From the NCBI GenBank assembly GCA_003993805.1, contig RSEF01000005.1, forward strand, positions 19,054,045 through 19,118,044: 64,000 nucleotides of DNA, in the 5' to 3' direction. Positions 14,689-27,129 of the stretch are shown piece after piece. The stretch comes from Himantopus leucocephalus. Taxonomy: Eukaryota; Chordata; Aves; Charadriiformes; Recurvirostridae. Positions within the stretch are counted from its first letter, which is position 1, and the number at the start of each line of letters is the position of its first letter. Below the pieces are notes generated by a model. The model was given only the letters and a program-made list of their open reading frames with translations, did no database searches and was not told where the DNA came from. A program made the position numbers and the translations under genes.

Positions 14689-14895
14689 TGTCAAAATTTT
14701 GTGTGACAGGAGCCTATGGGGCTTTTGCTGCAAATTTGGCACCCTGTGGTAACATTGTTCCCAGCTTTTAATTTTTATTTTTTTTTAAATTAGTTTGGCA
14801 AAGTGTATGGCAAGGAAAAATATAGAGAAAATTCTGAGTCGTGTCTGTCGAAATCCTGTGTTTGTCTCTCCGGCTTCAGCTACAAGTAAGGGGCA
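14689..14895 (+). repeat. Left arm of a 207-base inverted repeat
   Basis: This arm is the reverse complement of 15715-15921 with four mismatches (positions 14758, 14836, 14856 and 14891) and no length difference, about 98 percent identity. It begins TGTCAAAATTTTGTGTGACA and ends ACAAGTAAGGGGCA. The 819-base spacer between the arms is unrelated single-copy-looking sequence. The ends do not resemble a DNA transposon family I know, and no target duplication is seen. Confidence 0.95.
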
Positions 14896-15714
14896 CACAC
14901 ATATAAATGTATCGGTTATGAGAAAACATCTCATGTATAAATTAAATATTGCATTTTTTTAGGTGAAACAATGGGAAAACTAAGTGGGATATGTGAAGTA
15001 TACTCAGACTTCTTTAGAAAAAGCAGCCTTAAATTAGTTTAGTTGTTAATCTCTTTCCCTCACTACATCTGACTTCTGCAAAGCCTACTCCCATTTAAGT
15101 AGCAAATTGTTCCAAATGTCATTTTACACTATTTATGCAGAATGTAATCAGCAACAAACTAATTATAAAGATAATTTCCTTAAATTTCACAGACAGGCCA
15201 CATAACTGCATCTTGGAAAATTCTTTCAGTGAACTCCAGGATTGTCATCTGGTGCTGACTTAGGCTTTAAACACCCTACAAACTTGCAAAGAATTACTGT
15301 ACGTAATTACGACTCTTCTGCAAAGACAAATGAATGACATTTGTCAATAGAGGAGAAGGGGGTGATGAGGGGAAGCTGCCAGGAGGGATAGTCTGCATAA
15401 CATTTATTCCAAGAATATTGCAGAAACTTAAGTAAAATGCATACATAATAACAGGCACCTGAGAATCCAGTAATTGCTCATTATGCAGTTATACCTTAGG
15501 CACTTTAAGCAAATGTTGAAGAAATAATACATGGGAAAACCTGGCTAACCACAAAATTGTTTTTAAGGATAATTAGGAAATTCGACACGTGGATGCCATT
15601 TGGTCTTTGCTTCTCCCTCTGCTGGAACCCCATAATCCTTGTTAATCTGCTGTTTGCTCCTGGAAAGTACTGTTTCTCTGTCAGTAAAATCCAGAGTTCA
15701 GTTGGATTAATCCA

Positions 15715-15921
15715 TGCCTCTTACTTGTAGCTGAAGCCGGAGAGACAAACACATGATTTCGACAGACACGACTAAGAATTTTCTCTATATTTTTCCTTGC
15801 CATACACTTTGCCAAACTAATTTAAAAAAAAATAAAAATTAAAAGCTGGGAGCAATGTTACCACAGGGTGCCAAATTTGCAGCAAAAGCCCCATAGGCTC
15901 CTGTCACACAAAATTTTGACA
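15715..15921 (-). repeat. Right arm of a 207-base inverted repeat
   Basis: This is the partner of 14689-14895 in the opposite orientation. Both arms lie within intron 7 of LRP5, so the primary transcript could fold into a hairpin with a stem of about 207 base pairs. A 150-codon minus-strand open frame (15839-16291) ends inside this arm. Its product is unrecognised. Confidence 0.95.
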
Positions 15922-17334
15922 AGCCTTGCCAAATAGTTTCTTCAGGATGCAAAGTGCTTGCAAAGTGACTGGGCCCTTTGTGTTGCAGCTGAATGCTGCA
16001 GATGGGAAGGTTAGGAGAGGGTTTTTGCCAGGAAACGGTACTGCTGTTTTCACCCCGCGAAGTTTTACATGCACAAGTAAGAACATACTCTCCTGGTACA
16101 GGACACTGCTTGGTACCTTCAACAGCTCTGCAGCGTTTCTTTTCTAATTGTGGAAGAGCACACCCAAAAGTAATGTCAAAATGTGTTACCAAAACCAAAC
16201 AAAACCACCCCCAAAATAAACAAATAAAAAACCCCAAACAACAGACATCTACAGTACATTTCCAGCCTGAGGTCCAGCAAAAATAGGACAAATGTCTTCA
16301 GCTTATCAAATTTCCAAGCTGTACAAAGTTCAGTCACTGTTTAAAAACTGTATGTGAACAGGCCTTCCCAGGGAGAGTAAGACGACTCCCTGCAGATCTA
16401 AAATATCAGAAATCAGAACAGAATACCAAGCAGAGATAGGCACAAATATGCACAAGCTATATTCACTCATTTTTTTTCTATATGGAAAGCAGTTGAAGGT
16501 ATGCTATGTGATGAAAGCAATTCTCATCTACAAGCAGTTCATTAGAAAGCTTTAAAAAAGTGTACACAGTGCACTTTTTACATTATCGAGCATCAGCCTT
16601 AATTCTACTTCTTCTCTGACAGGCTTTAAGTCCAACCATGCTCTGCACAGCAGTAGAAATAATGGTTTCAGTTTATTCTATTTTGCAACTTCTACACAGC
16701 GAGGTTGGGCATTTTGAGGCAGGTAAAAGTAGATGGATAGAGGAAAACAGTGGAGATGGGATTTTTCTCCTTTACCTTACGGCTTTCGCAGATCTTTGGT
16801 CTCTGGAAAATTTCCAGTTGCTTCAGGAAATCTGGGACTGCAGTTTTCAGATAAGAAAACTGTCAAGTGACAGCACTGCAAAAGCCCAAGAGAAAGCAAC
16901 TGATCTGAAAAGAAGGTGATGGGATTAGAAGATGTGCCTTAACAGTCATCTACCCCAATAAAGAACAATACACTGGCCCAGCCACTGTCCCTCTGCATTA
17001 CCATCTAACAGCTCTTTGGCCTCCCATCTTCAGCACACACAAGGCAGCGTACTGTAATTCACATGCCATGTGCCACCTTCTTTGCCTTCTGCAGTGGACT
17101 GCAGCTGCGGAGTGCAACTTTCTGAAATGCATAGGGGCCCCGCAGTTGGTTAAAGTCTTCCTCCTTCAGAAGCACTCAACATAAATCTGAATGTTGTTTT
17201 AGATGAAGCAAGAACTCTCTCCTTGCAGTGTAGCCACAGAGTAAACCACTCAAAACTTCATCAATTTTCGTTTGATCTTTTTTTCCTAACTAATGAATTA
17301 CAAAATAGAGTTACAGCTTACTATCTACTATCCT

Positions 17335-17361
17335 GCTGGTTAGCTAACTATGCTAACCAGC
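17335..17361 (+). repeat. Perfect 10-base hairpin
   Basis: GCTGGTTAGC and GCTAACCAGC are separated by seven bases. The sequence continues with another GCTAAC/GTTAGC-rich segment to about 17385, giving overlapping fold-back possibilities. Confidence 0.85.
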
Positions 17362-17660
17362 TAACATAGCTAACTATGCTGGGTTTAGGTGTTAACATAA
17401 ACTACATTTATCCAGCAACATGCTTCAAGGTAGTTTTGGGAAAAAGGAAAATCCTAACACTCAGCTAGGTCAACTACAGTATAAAATATAAACGTGTATC
17501 CTCAACTTGCAGTCAGCTGTTTTTTATTTCTGACAAGCTGTGGATGCAACAGACATACATACACATACAGAACAAATCACTGAGACAACAGCTGCATTGG
17601 CAAGCCACTTAAATGGCATACTCTTGGTAACAAAACAGATGCATAAGAGAACGACTTTAA

Positions 17661-18070
17661 GCATGGCCAGCAGGTCAAGGGAGGTGATTCTACCCCTCTG
17701 CTCTGGTGAGACCCCACCTGGAGTACTGNNNNNNNNNNNNNNNNNNNNNNNNNNNNNNNNNNNNNNNNNNNNNNNNNNNNNNNNNNNNNNNNNNNNNNNN
17801 NNNNNNNNNNNNNNNNNNNNNNNNNNNNGCATGTAGTGATAGGACAAGGGGGAACGGCTTCAAACTGGAAAGGGGTAGATTTAGAATAAATATTAGGAGG
17901 AAATTTTTCACGATGAGGGTGGTGAGACACTGCAACGGGTTTCCCAGAGAAGTTGTGGATGCCCCATTCCTGGAAGTGTTCAAGGCCAGGCTGGATGGGG
18001 CTTTGAGCGACCTGGTCTAGTGGAAGGTGTCCCTGGCCATGGCAGGGGGCTTGGAACTNATGATTCTATG
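17661..18070 (+). mobile_element. CR1 LINE 3' fragment containing an assembly gap
   Basis: The left part carries CAGCAGGTCAAGGGAGGTG and GACCCCACCTGGAGTACTG. The right part carries GTAGTGATAGGACAAGGGGG, AGGCTGGATGGGGCTTTGAG and GGAAGGTGTCCCTGGCC, ending in ATTCTATG. Both are the reverse-transcriptase-end and 3' untranslated region of avian CR1 in the plus orientation. The 100 Ns between them replace what is, from memory of the CR1 consensus, more than 200 bases. A single N at 18059 replaces the usual stretch of some 35-45 bases before the tail. Confidence 0.93.
17729..17828. other. Assembly gap (100 N)
   Basis: There are exactly 100 Ns inside a CR1 copy. The round number marks a gap of unknown size, so the true distance may differ. 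Confidence 0.98.
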
Positions 18071-21000
18071 CTGAATAACTTCAACAGCAAGTAGAAGTGG
18101 AAATGCCCCACCTCATACACCATAGAGTGAGGCTGCACGTGCACTGGGGCCAGCAGAGTAGCACAAACTATGCCTTACTGAGAAAATCTAGGGTATTGAC
18201 AGAACCTCTCAAACACAGAAATCTTCCAGGAAAGCAGGTTACAAATGTAGCAAGTTGAACAACAAATGTGAAATTGGATCAATTTGCTTGTATTCTAAAA
18301 TATTTCCTCAGTGCACTTTTTTCATCTTCTAGAGGAGTATTAATGAAAAGAAGCTCTATAAGAGACCAATATCAAACTGGCCAGTACCTGAGGTGTATTA
18401 GTGACTGGTTAAGTTACACAGCTCTTTCCCAAGCGAGCAGAATACACAGAAGTGTCTGGCACACCTTCCAAAATGGAAACTGAAAATTTGTTTTCTAATG
18501 GAAGTTCTGCAACAGACATCTAACATCCATTTCTACTGACAACATGCCAGTGCCGTTTTAACTCGTGCCAGCCCAGAACGGACCATAACAGACTCCTTCA
18601 CAGCATGGTTGAGAACTGCAGGCAAACACGCATGATTTTTTTTCCCATCATATCCTACATGGGCCTATTCAGATATTTGTAAATACAGCCTCAGAAGGAT
18701 TCTGTTTGTGAATGCTAACAAAAGTAAATTCAAAGCATAAAGAGAAAAAGTGCAAAAAGAAAAGAAAAGGCAGGAGGGGGAGACTAAAAATGAGAATATT
18801 TACACCTGTTTTAGTCTAAGAAAATGTGGAATCCATTGCTAGGAGGGATGGAGATTTCACTCTCTGTGCTAACAAAACAGGGTTGCACAATATATAGGAA
18901 TCAATGTATCTACGGATGTCACAATCCACTTCACGTAAAGAGTATCTTCTTTTCAAGTGAACCACCCTCTTCTCTATTTTTGCAAATAAAGAGAACCACA
19001 AAAAGTAAGTATAATAAGCAGAAGAAAAACTGAGGGAATAAAAAGCCCTTCTCTGATTTTCCTAAACTTTGATGCCAAACCAAACAGTATTGCTGGTTTT
19101 GCTGCCTTACAATGAAGTGAGACAGACCAAACAGATTGTTTAAACCCATGAAACACATTGCACAACTACAGTCCCAGCTATAAAAGGTGGCATCTGGAAC
19201 ATTCCTTGTCCTCAAGGCTGAAAGGTAAGGGGAGAACAGGACCTTTCTGATAGTCATCAAGCCCAGTACTTAGCTACTGCCAAACACTGCAGTTACATTT
19301 CTGGAGCTAGCAGACAGGCTTGCTTCCCTGCTTCCTGAGGGCAAAACCTTTAGAGAGCAGAGTCATTCCTCAAAATTTATTTATCTAAAAATGCTGCATA
19401 TGCTACTCCCCTAAACAACATGAAAACTCATCAACTTCACAGGCCATGACCAAGGGAAAAATTTCTAGATTGCTTTTCTTAGGTGTTGGTACAGAAATAG
19501 ACTGTTAGAACAGCATAGTCAAAACATGACTTCAGCAAACTAGCTTATATCATAGCAAGAAAATTTTTAATTATTGCTTTAAAGAGAAAAAACTTTTTTT
19601 TGGGGTGTTTACTCTCACATTATAGTTTGATAACTGTTTCTATGAATTGATTTCAATTAGCTAGTTATTGCTCTCATCTTACTTTTAAGCTAATCCAAAT
19701 TCCCTGCAGAATTCCCTTTTCAAATTAAAATACTCAGAGCTAATTATTTAGCACCTTTAATGTTCAAACTGTTCTTCCGACATCTTTGTGGTAGATAAAC
19801 AACTACTTCATACTAAGAACATGCCACAACCAGGTCAAGGGACTTATGTCCACCAGTCACCTGGAGGTTAACAAGACATTAAAAAGGAACATTTGTCTGG
19901 CAGACAAATCTGTAATGATCCAATGATAATACAGTAGGAATTTTTGAATTTGTCTGATCTCAGGCCACATCTCATGCTGTCATCCAAACCCGTGGGTTGA
20001 TCATAACGTACTATAACAACTTGAGACTGAGGTTCAAAATCCAATTTTTCCTTGTTAGAAATAAGAGCACAAGTGGTCAGTAACCAGATGCACTTCTTAA
20101 ACAACTACTTTATTTAGGAACTAAGCATTGAGGGTGGTAGGGAACACTACAGGATCTTAAGCAACTGTTTGAGACTTCTTCACAACATCTGGCTGTATCC
20201 ATATTATCTATACATATCCTCAGCTGTCTCAAATTAAATGGACACGCTCGAGCAAGTAAGCCCACTACTACATACAGGTCTTCAGCAACTCCACGAACAC
20301 ATCCACAACAAATGTATAAAATGGCTGTTGATCAGTATTTCTAGATTATACAAAAGCCATGTGCCCTTCTACATCACAATATTACCAAGCTCTGTCAATT
20401 TGCTGGATTTCCTCTCAGTTGAATAGTTTGTTAATAATTCACTAAAACCTCAGAATCTCATGAACACACGCTCAGAAGCCCAAAAAAGACTTGCCCCAAA
20501 CCTTCATTCTAACTCTTTCAGTTATTGATCACCTCCTGGTCTGAGCAAAACTACTTTAGGATTCAGTTCTCTGCAGTGGTATCGAAGACTTGTTTCTCTT
20601 CTCTGACAGCACAATTATTCTTTTAGATTAAGATTTAATCATGCGACACTAATGTAAAAACAATAGGGAAAAAGGCATCTCCTTTAGGAGAATGTCTCTT
20701 GAAACATCTCGGGCCTCCCCAGTACAATTGTCAATGTCCATGACCAGACCAGTACAGATGCCTGCTTTGACAATATTTTAAATTCAAAGTAGTGAATCTC
20801 TAGAGACACTTCACTACCTTACTCCTGGGAGCACATCATAATAGACAAGCAGATAATTTGTCCAACTTTGTCAAGCATTTGGGCAATAGGTAGACAGGCT
20901 GAATTTTTTTGCATTTTTAAGAAAATACTTCCCAACGAAATGGGGGCGTAAGGGAATCACACTGTGTTCTATTAGACATTCTTTCAACAACTAAGAAATA

Positions 21001-21592
21001 CTAAATATTGTCATAAATGTTTATACAACATTGTGAAGAGGATTTCCCCTCCTCAAATTCAGAGGTAGAATGCCTACATTGTTTTCAAAGCAGGCGGTAC
21101 ATTAAAAATTACTTCTTGTCCATGCATCTGGACACCACATAATCATTAAGGCCCTGAAATATGGCTCTCTAGGGCCCCCCCATCCACCTTCTCCTGTACA
21201 TGAGTGTCACATGAAGTCTTTTGCATGCAGCAATTTTAGATACTACTAGTACCCAAGCACCACAGACAAGACAAAACATCTTTTAAAGAGGTTGTACCTG
21301 AGGTCCGGATTTGTTGCAAAAGCCTCAGGTAAAACCTGAGATTTCAAGCAATTAACTTACACTTCTAGCAATGTAGACATAACAAACATAATATTTCTTG
21401 CAAAACTTTTCTGAACCAGATGAATGTGTTTCCTTTCTTCTCAAATATGTATTGTTGTCCTAAATATCGTGTTAATATTAATGAAACAACAGACTCCTCA
21501 AAAAATGGATAAATGTATCCAAGACATAAAGTAGCACATGAGAATAGCACTTGTTTTCTAAGAATGCACCCAAGTATGGCTCTATTACTCAC

Positions 21593-21764
21593 CTCAATTT
21601 TATCGGTTTTTGCATCTCCCCAGTAAAGCTTGTCTTTTTCAAGATCCAGTGCCAAGCCATTAGGCCAACCTAGGGACGTATTCACCAGAACTCGCCTTTC
21701 TGAGCCATCCAAATAAGCACACTCTATCTTTGGACTTTCACCCCAATCCGTCCAATACATGTAG
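21593..21764 (-). CDS. LRP5: LRP5 exon 7 (propeller 2, middle blades)
   Basis: This 172-base exon starts with the base completing the glycine codon of exon 6 and reads [20 protein letters not shown], then [16 protein letters not shown] and [13 protein letters not shown]. It ends in a complete glutamate codon (phase 0) before the donor GTGAGT. In human LRP5 the next residues (VINVDG and so on) begin exon 8, which was not found in this window. NTS forms a sequon where human has NAS. The acceptor is TTTTTTACAG. It is the counterpart of exon 3, and the WPNG and YWGDAKT motifs occupy the equivalent blade positions. Confidence 0.97.
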
Positions 21765-22241
21765 CTGTAAAAAAGAAGAGGGGAAACAGTCAATGCATGT
21801 AACATGCAAGACAAAAAAAGTGTCAAGATCTGTCCTGCTTTTGAAACAACTTACTATCTTACTGCTTCCTCAACTGCAGCAAACAAGCCAACTCGTATTA
21901 TAATCAGTGATGATGAAATAAAGTTTGAGCATTAAATAAATTAAACTATTGAAAATGTGCAGTGGCCCAATTCTTTCATACTTATGATAATACTGAAGAT
22001 GCAGAGGAAAGAAAATTGAACCAAACACACAATGTATAGGTTTATTGAAGAACGCTATATTTAGAAGTCACCTTTTATATACACAGTATTAAAGGGACGA
22101 AGCAAGGGAAAGCCAGTTATTTCCAGAATATTTGACAAAAAATACATGCATCATCTCACAACTTGCAGATTTCTAGTTTCTGGAGAGCACAAACTGGATC
22201 CAAAGACCTGTCACAGGGCTATCAATACAGACAAAACTTAC
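21765..22241 (-). other. LRP5: LRP5 intron 6
   Basis: This is a 477-base intron, by far the shortest here, between donor GTAAGT of exon 6 and acceptor TTTTTTACAG of exon 7. No repeat or other feature is seen in it. Confidence 0.95.
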
Positions 22242-22638
22242 CCCATTACAGGATTGAGCACTATTGCTCGAGGTTCATCTAGGTTTTCTGAGATAAGGAT
22301 CTTTCTTGATGTCCCATTCAACCGGGTCACTTCAATGCGGTCTGTTCCAGTATCAGTCCAGTACAGGTTCCTTGCCACCCAATCCACAGCAATACCATCT
22401 GGATGGTTGACCTCTGTGGTTATCAGAGTCTGTGCTCCAGAGCCATCAAGGTAGGCCCGACGAATTGCCCGGACATCATCATCAGTCCAGTAGATGTAGC
22501 CTTCCACAGGATCGTAGTCTATGGCAATTGCGTGTCTGATATTATCTATCTGCAGAATAATGTCAGTGAAATCTGGCATGTCCAGGGAAATCCTCCTCAA
22601 GTCAGTCCTTCTAGCGAGCAGCAAGACTTCTTCAGCAC
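22242..22638 (-). CDS. LRP5: LRP5 exon 6 (start of beta-propeller 2)
   Basis: This 397-base exon starts [20 protein letters not shown], the first strand of propeller 2. It carries the blades [19 protein letters not shown] and [18 protein letters not shown] and ends [11 protein letters not shown]. It is the positional counterpart of exon 2, with the same length and the same phases at both ends, as expected from the internal duplication of propeller units in this family. An NGT sequon is present. The acceptor is TTCTCTCCAG and the donor GTAAGT. The sequence is close to human LRP5, with scattered conservative changes such as MPDFTD for TPDFTD and EVNHPDG for EINDPDG. Confidence 0.97.
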
Positions 22639-25600
22639 CTGGAGAGAAAACCATTCACTGTATCATTTCCTTTTCTATTGATGTGAACAATTCAATACAG
22701 CACAGCAGGCCGTGAACTGCCACTATCACTAAAATAAGAAGAGATTTCCTTAAAATAAGGACATCAAACTTTCATTGAAATACAGACTTGTCTGAGCAGG
22801 GAGTTATTCTTAATCGGTTCTTCTCAATTAGCTACTTGTGCTAGCACTCTTATTTCACAATGACAGCATCTTTCTCCCTGCCTCCGAAACTAATAGCAAT
22901 CTCTATCTAGAATCTAAAAAAAAAAAAAGTAAGTAATTTGGTGGGATCCAAATATTTCATCATATTACATAGCATTTCTCAACTCAGCCAAACTTCCCAC
23001 TAGCTGTACCAGTGCGTTAGACCTGGTTTTCACACACAAGCCCTACATAATAAATGACAAGGGATAACAGAAGACTTGAGTATTTTGTAAACAAATTACA
23101 TCAATTATTTGCTTCAGACAGCCCAACAAGAAAGCAAGTCGCAACTACAGCAAATATTTCTCATCTGGCCTAAGCTGATGCAAAACTAATTCTAAGGCAA
23201 AAGGATGGTTGTTCTTTTCTGTCCTCTATTCTTCCTCCCCACTGCAAAGTTTCACTGCTTGTGGAAAGGATGCCAAACAACAACCTGGAGCACATTTCAA
23301 AGACAAATGGCATCTTCAGTACTGTCTTTCTGGCAAGTTCTTTTATCAGTACAAAAACAGGACACACAGCAAAACATGCAGTTGCTTAACACATTTTCCC
23401 TGCATTTACCTATGTGTGCTTCAGCACAAAAAGAGGAATAAGAGTGTGTGTCTTTTTCCTACTCTGTTACTAAATCGATGCTCTGTAGTTTGAAAACTGA
23501 CAAGGAGGTTTTAATCATTCAGCAAAACTCCAAAACTGGAAAACAGAACAAAAGTCACTTGTTGCATTTCATCCAGACCAGCAAACACCAGCAGGAGGTG
23601 GCAACTTCCAGTTCTCACCAACAGCCCAGAGTGAATGAGAACGGCCAACATGGGACATATATCTTTTGAGACCACTAAGAATAACAGAAATTCAACCCTC
23701 ATGAGAATATTCTTCTAGAAATAATTCTCATCTAGGCATACATATGGAGTTCAAAACCAAATTCACATTCATTTAGGGAGCTGGACTGTGCTGCTATTTG
23801 CTTTTAGGTTTGGAAATCAGAGCTTAGTCTCAACATAGTATCTCAGAAGCTCTGAAAAGAAACAGTGCTCAGGCTGCAAGTGTATAATAAAAGGAAAGGA
23901 TCTAGACAAGCAGTGTTGTAACACCACCCAAACAAGTTTGCAACACAGCACAGAGGATGTAGTTTGATACGCACTTTGAACTACCTCAAGTCACCACAGC
24001 TCCTGAATGAAGTGGTGCTATCCTTCTCCTTGCCATGGGCTGCTTGTTCTCACTTCTGTATCATCCCTTCTCACATGGAAGCACAGCATGGCTGTGTGTT
24101 GCAAACCACATTAAAGAGCTGATCCAAACAAAAACTAACTCAACAGAAATAAAGCCATCAGCCTAAATTAGCAGCCAGTTCACTGCAGAGCTCCACAAAC
24201 ACATGTGCTGGCATGGGGAGGAACTCCAGCAATCATGCTTCTTCCAGTCAGTGCTATCTGACAAGGTCTGATAACTACAGCATCAGTGGTACCAACAAAC
24301 TTTGAGGGAAGGCTTGGGTAGAAGAAAAGCAACTGTAACTTGAAGCTCAAAAACCATGTGGAGAAAAGGGAGGAGGGAAAGCTCATACATTCGCAACAGC
24401 AAAGCAAGAGAGATGTCTACCATCAAATTTCCTTAATACAGATTTTCTAACTCCAAAGGTGGCAAAATAAAAACAGGTTTTCAGGAAGAGTGTTTGTTAT
24501 GCTTGAAACTTCTGCTCGCATCTCTGGACAGAGCAAAACTAGTAACCTGTTGCCCAAGTTCAGAAGGCAACAGCCCCAGGTGACCAGACAACTCACAAGG
24601 CTTCCTTCCTCCATTCCCCCTTAGATTAGCGCAGCAAGAGTTTTTCATTTTTTCAAGTTTTCTTTCTGTTAAGGGAACAACATGCACCAGCAATCCTTAA
24701 AAGACACCACTAGCAAAAGTACTCATTTTCAAAAGCTTTATGAATCTCCTGGATTTTAGCACCTTTACTAAATAAAAATAATGGGATACCTAATATTTGA
24801 TATTTTATATTATGCTTAAAAATTTTGGTTTACTTCCTGAACAGTGAAAAATAAATCAACTGTTTTCTTAAAAAAGACCACGGTGGACAGAAGTCCAATA
24901 TATAGCTTATACCTCCTCTTCTACCATGCATCTTTGCTAGATGTATATTCCAACTAATCATTTTTGAGAGATTAACTACATATAATGACGAAGAGCATGA
25001 ATTAAAAGTGACACTGTCAATTACTTCACTGTAGCTACTTCAGAGTACATCAAATGCGAGACAGTTCCCAGACAGCTGTTTTAAAATGCTATCTGAGAAT
25101 AAAAGCAGCCCATAGTCTGTGGTGTTGTTCTTGCTCTCCACATGAAGGATTACCCCACAAACAGTAGTCTAAGGGCTACACTGACATCTCTGGATTATAA
25201 AATGGGTCAAAACCAAGATAATATAGAGAGAATCAACTTTAAGCAGAAATGGAGGATCTTCAAAATAGTAGAAGGGTTGTATTCAAAACTGATCCATGCG
25301 GTGTTAAAAATGGTATTTTTATGGAGCCTGTTCAAATAGGCTTTTAGATCTCTTTTGTTTCATTAGCTTATTTGTGGTGACATTTTGTTACAAGTACTTA
25401 ACTGGTATCAAGTCCCGTGGTGTTAAGTACTAAACATACTTGGGTTTTTCTGACATTACCATCTCCAAAGAACTTACAGTGTCACCAGACACTGGTTTGT
25501 CCAGCGCATGTTAGCTTGACAACAGCAGAAATTAAAAGGAATGCAGATCATATTATATATGGATTAATATTACCTCCAACAGTACAGATTGTCCACCACC

Positions 25601-27081
25601 AAACAGTGTCTTTACAGGAAAAATTTCCAAAAGGTCCTACTTCTTAATACATTTAAACACACAGAAAACATTTGATTTTCTAATGCAAATTAAAATTATA
25701 CTTTAATAGCCAAAGCAGGAAAAAAAAAAACCCACTGTTAAAAAGAGCACCTGCTAACCAGGACACTGATCTGCAACTGCAGAGGTCAGAGAGCAAGCTA
25801 CAACAGCATACCCACTACAGCAGAAACAAATACCTCATGTAACAAAGTGTTATGTCTTGCTTCTACATTTCTGAAATATTTCACTTGTGGGAGTCAAAAT
25901 AAAACGTCCTGTTTAGTGCAAGTTATGCAAAAATTCAGGCCTCAAAACTCAACATGGAAAGGCAGATGTATCTGGTCATCCAAGTGCTCTACAAACACAG
26001 AGGAGATTTAAATTATAAATTAATTTCAAATTATTTTAGCTCAACTGTCTCAAAAAGTGAGCATCACTGCAGCTGTTCAGCCACGCACAGCACTCTGATT
26101 TTCATACCCGTCTTAACCTCTGAATTTCTACTATATTAATGTGTCTGCAATCATAATAATAAAGTACAAGTAGTGTGAAGTAGAGAAGCATCAAATATAT
26201 GCCTAGCAACTGATAAAACAGCAATTACCAATATTACATGTATTTCTAGGACGACCAACATTACAAGCACCATTGCACGGGAACAGACAGCTAAGAATCA
26301 AATGCATATGCTTGCCTCTTCACACAAGTGATTGTAGCTTCACCTTGGTTCACTGTGAACAAGTTCAGAGTTTAACATACCAGAGGAAGGAACTGGGCTA
26401 AGGCCCAAATTATGCCTAGAGATGCTGGCTAGACAACAGGCTGAAAGATACTGCTCATATCCCCCTAAAATTCACAAGTAATACCAAAACAATCTTCAGT
26501 TCCTCACAGCAGCAATAATTAGACTCAATTTTATCTCGTCCAGCTCTGTCATATGTTCACCTGTGCATATGATCATACATTCACTTGCATACAAAATAAT
26601 ATTTTGACCAGGAACAGGACAGCCAGTAGCCCTTGAATCAGCAATTACATAACTACTACAACCTTCTTGCAAAGGAAAGAAAACAATCCTGTTTCTGACA
26701 TATTCAGCTGCTCTGACTTTTTCTGCAGGCAAACACTACCGCAGAACTATTCCCAACCTCAGTTCTGTCCCACAGACACACACAGCTGAAATCAAACAGG
26801 GAGAAGAAAATTTTTCTCTGCTGACCTAGCAGACCAGAAAAAAAATCTTCACTTTAGTTGACAACTGGGACAGTTTATTGGTAATTGAACCGGATGCTTC
26901 TTGGGAAATTCTTCTAACGCACATCTAACTGAGACTTATGGGAAAAAAGAAATAATAAGGGAAATGAGCTACCTGGCCAATTTAAAGTTCTGTTTGCTTG
27001 CAATTTCTACTGTAGAGATGCTTACAATTCAGACAAATTATTACACAGTAAGACTCTTGACAGACATGCATCTACATCCTC

Positions 27082-27129
27082 GGACATTAGAAAACATATG
27101 AACAGGGACATTAGAAAACATATGAACAG
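27082..27129 (+). repeat. Perfect 24-base tandem duplication
   Basis: Two identical head-to-tail copies of a 24-base unit beginning GGACATTAGAAAACATATG. Perfect identity points to a recent slippage or duplication, or to an assembly duplication. Confidence 0.95.

Larger units (their letters stand above)
1..21592 (-). other. LRP5: LRP5 intron 7 (partial)
   Basis: This is the sequence downstream of the exon 7 donor, running off the window edge. I looked for the exon 8 hallmark (YWTDWQRRSIE and its reverse-complement bases) and saw none. Apart from the listed CR1 copies, simple repeats, gaps and inverted repeats, this AT-rich stretch shows no recognisable gene, RNA gene or CpG island. Scattered short open frames have no recognisable domain. 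Confidence 0.75.

Noticed and set aside
14689..15921. Inverted repeat as a standard terminal-inverted-repeat DNA transposon
   Set aside because: No target-site duplication and no family-typical terminal bases; kept as an unexplained inverted repeat.
17524..18020. Several open frames of about 100 codons containing long runs of X
   Set aside because: They span the 100-N gap within a CR1 copy, so the frames are artificial.
22146..22715. Plus-strand open frames of 64-102 codons over LRP5 exon 6
   Set aside because: Antisense shadows of the real exon.
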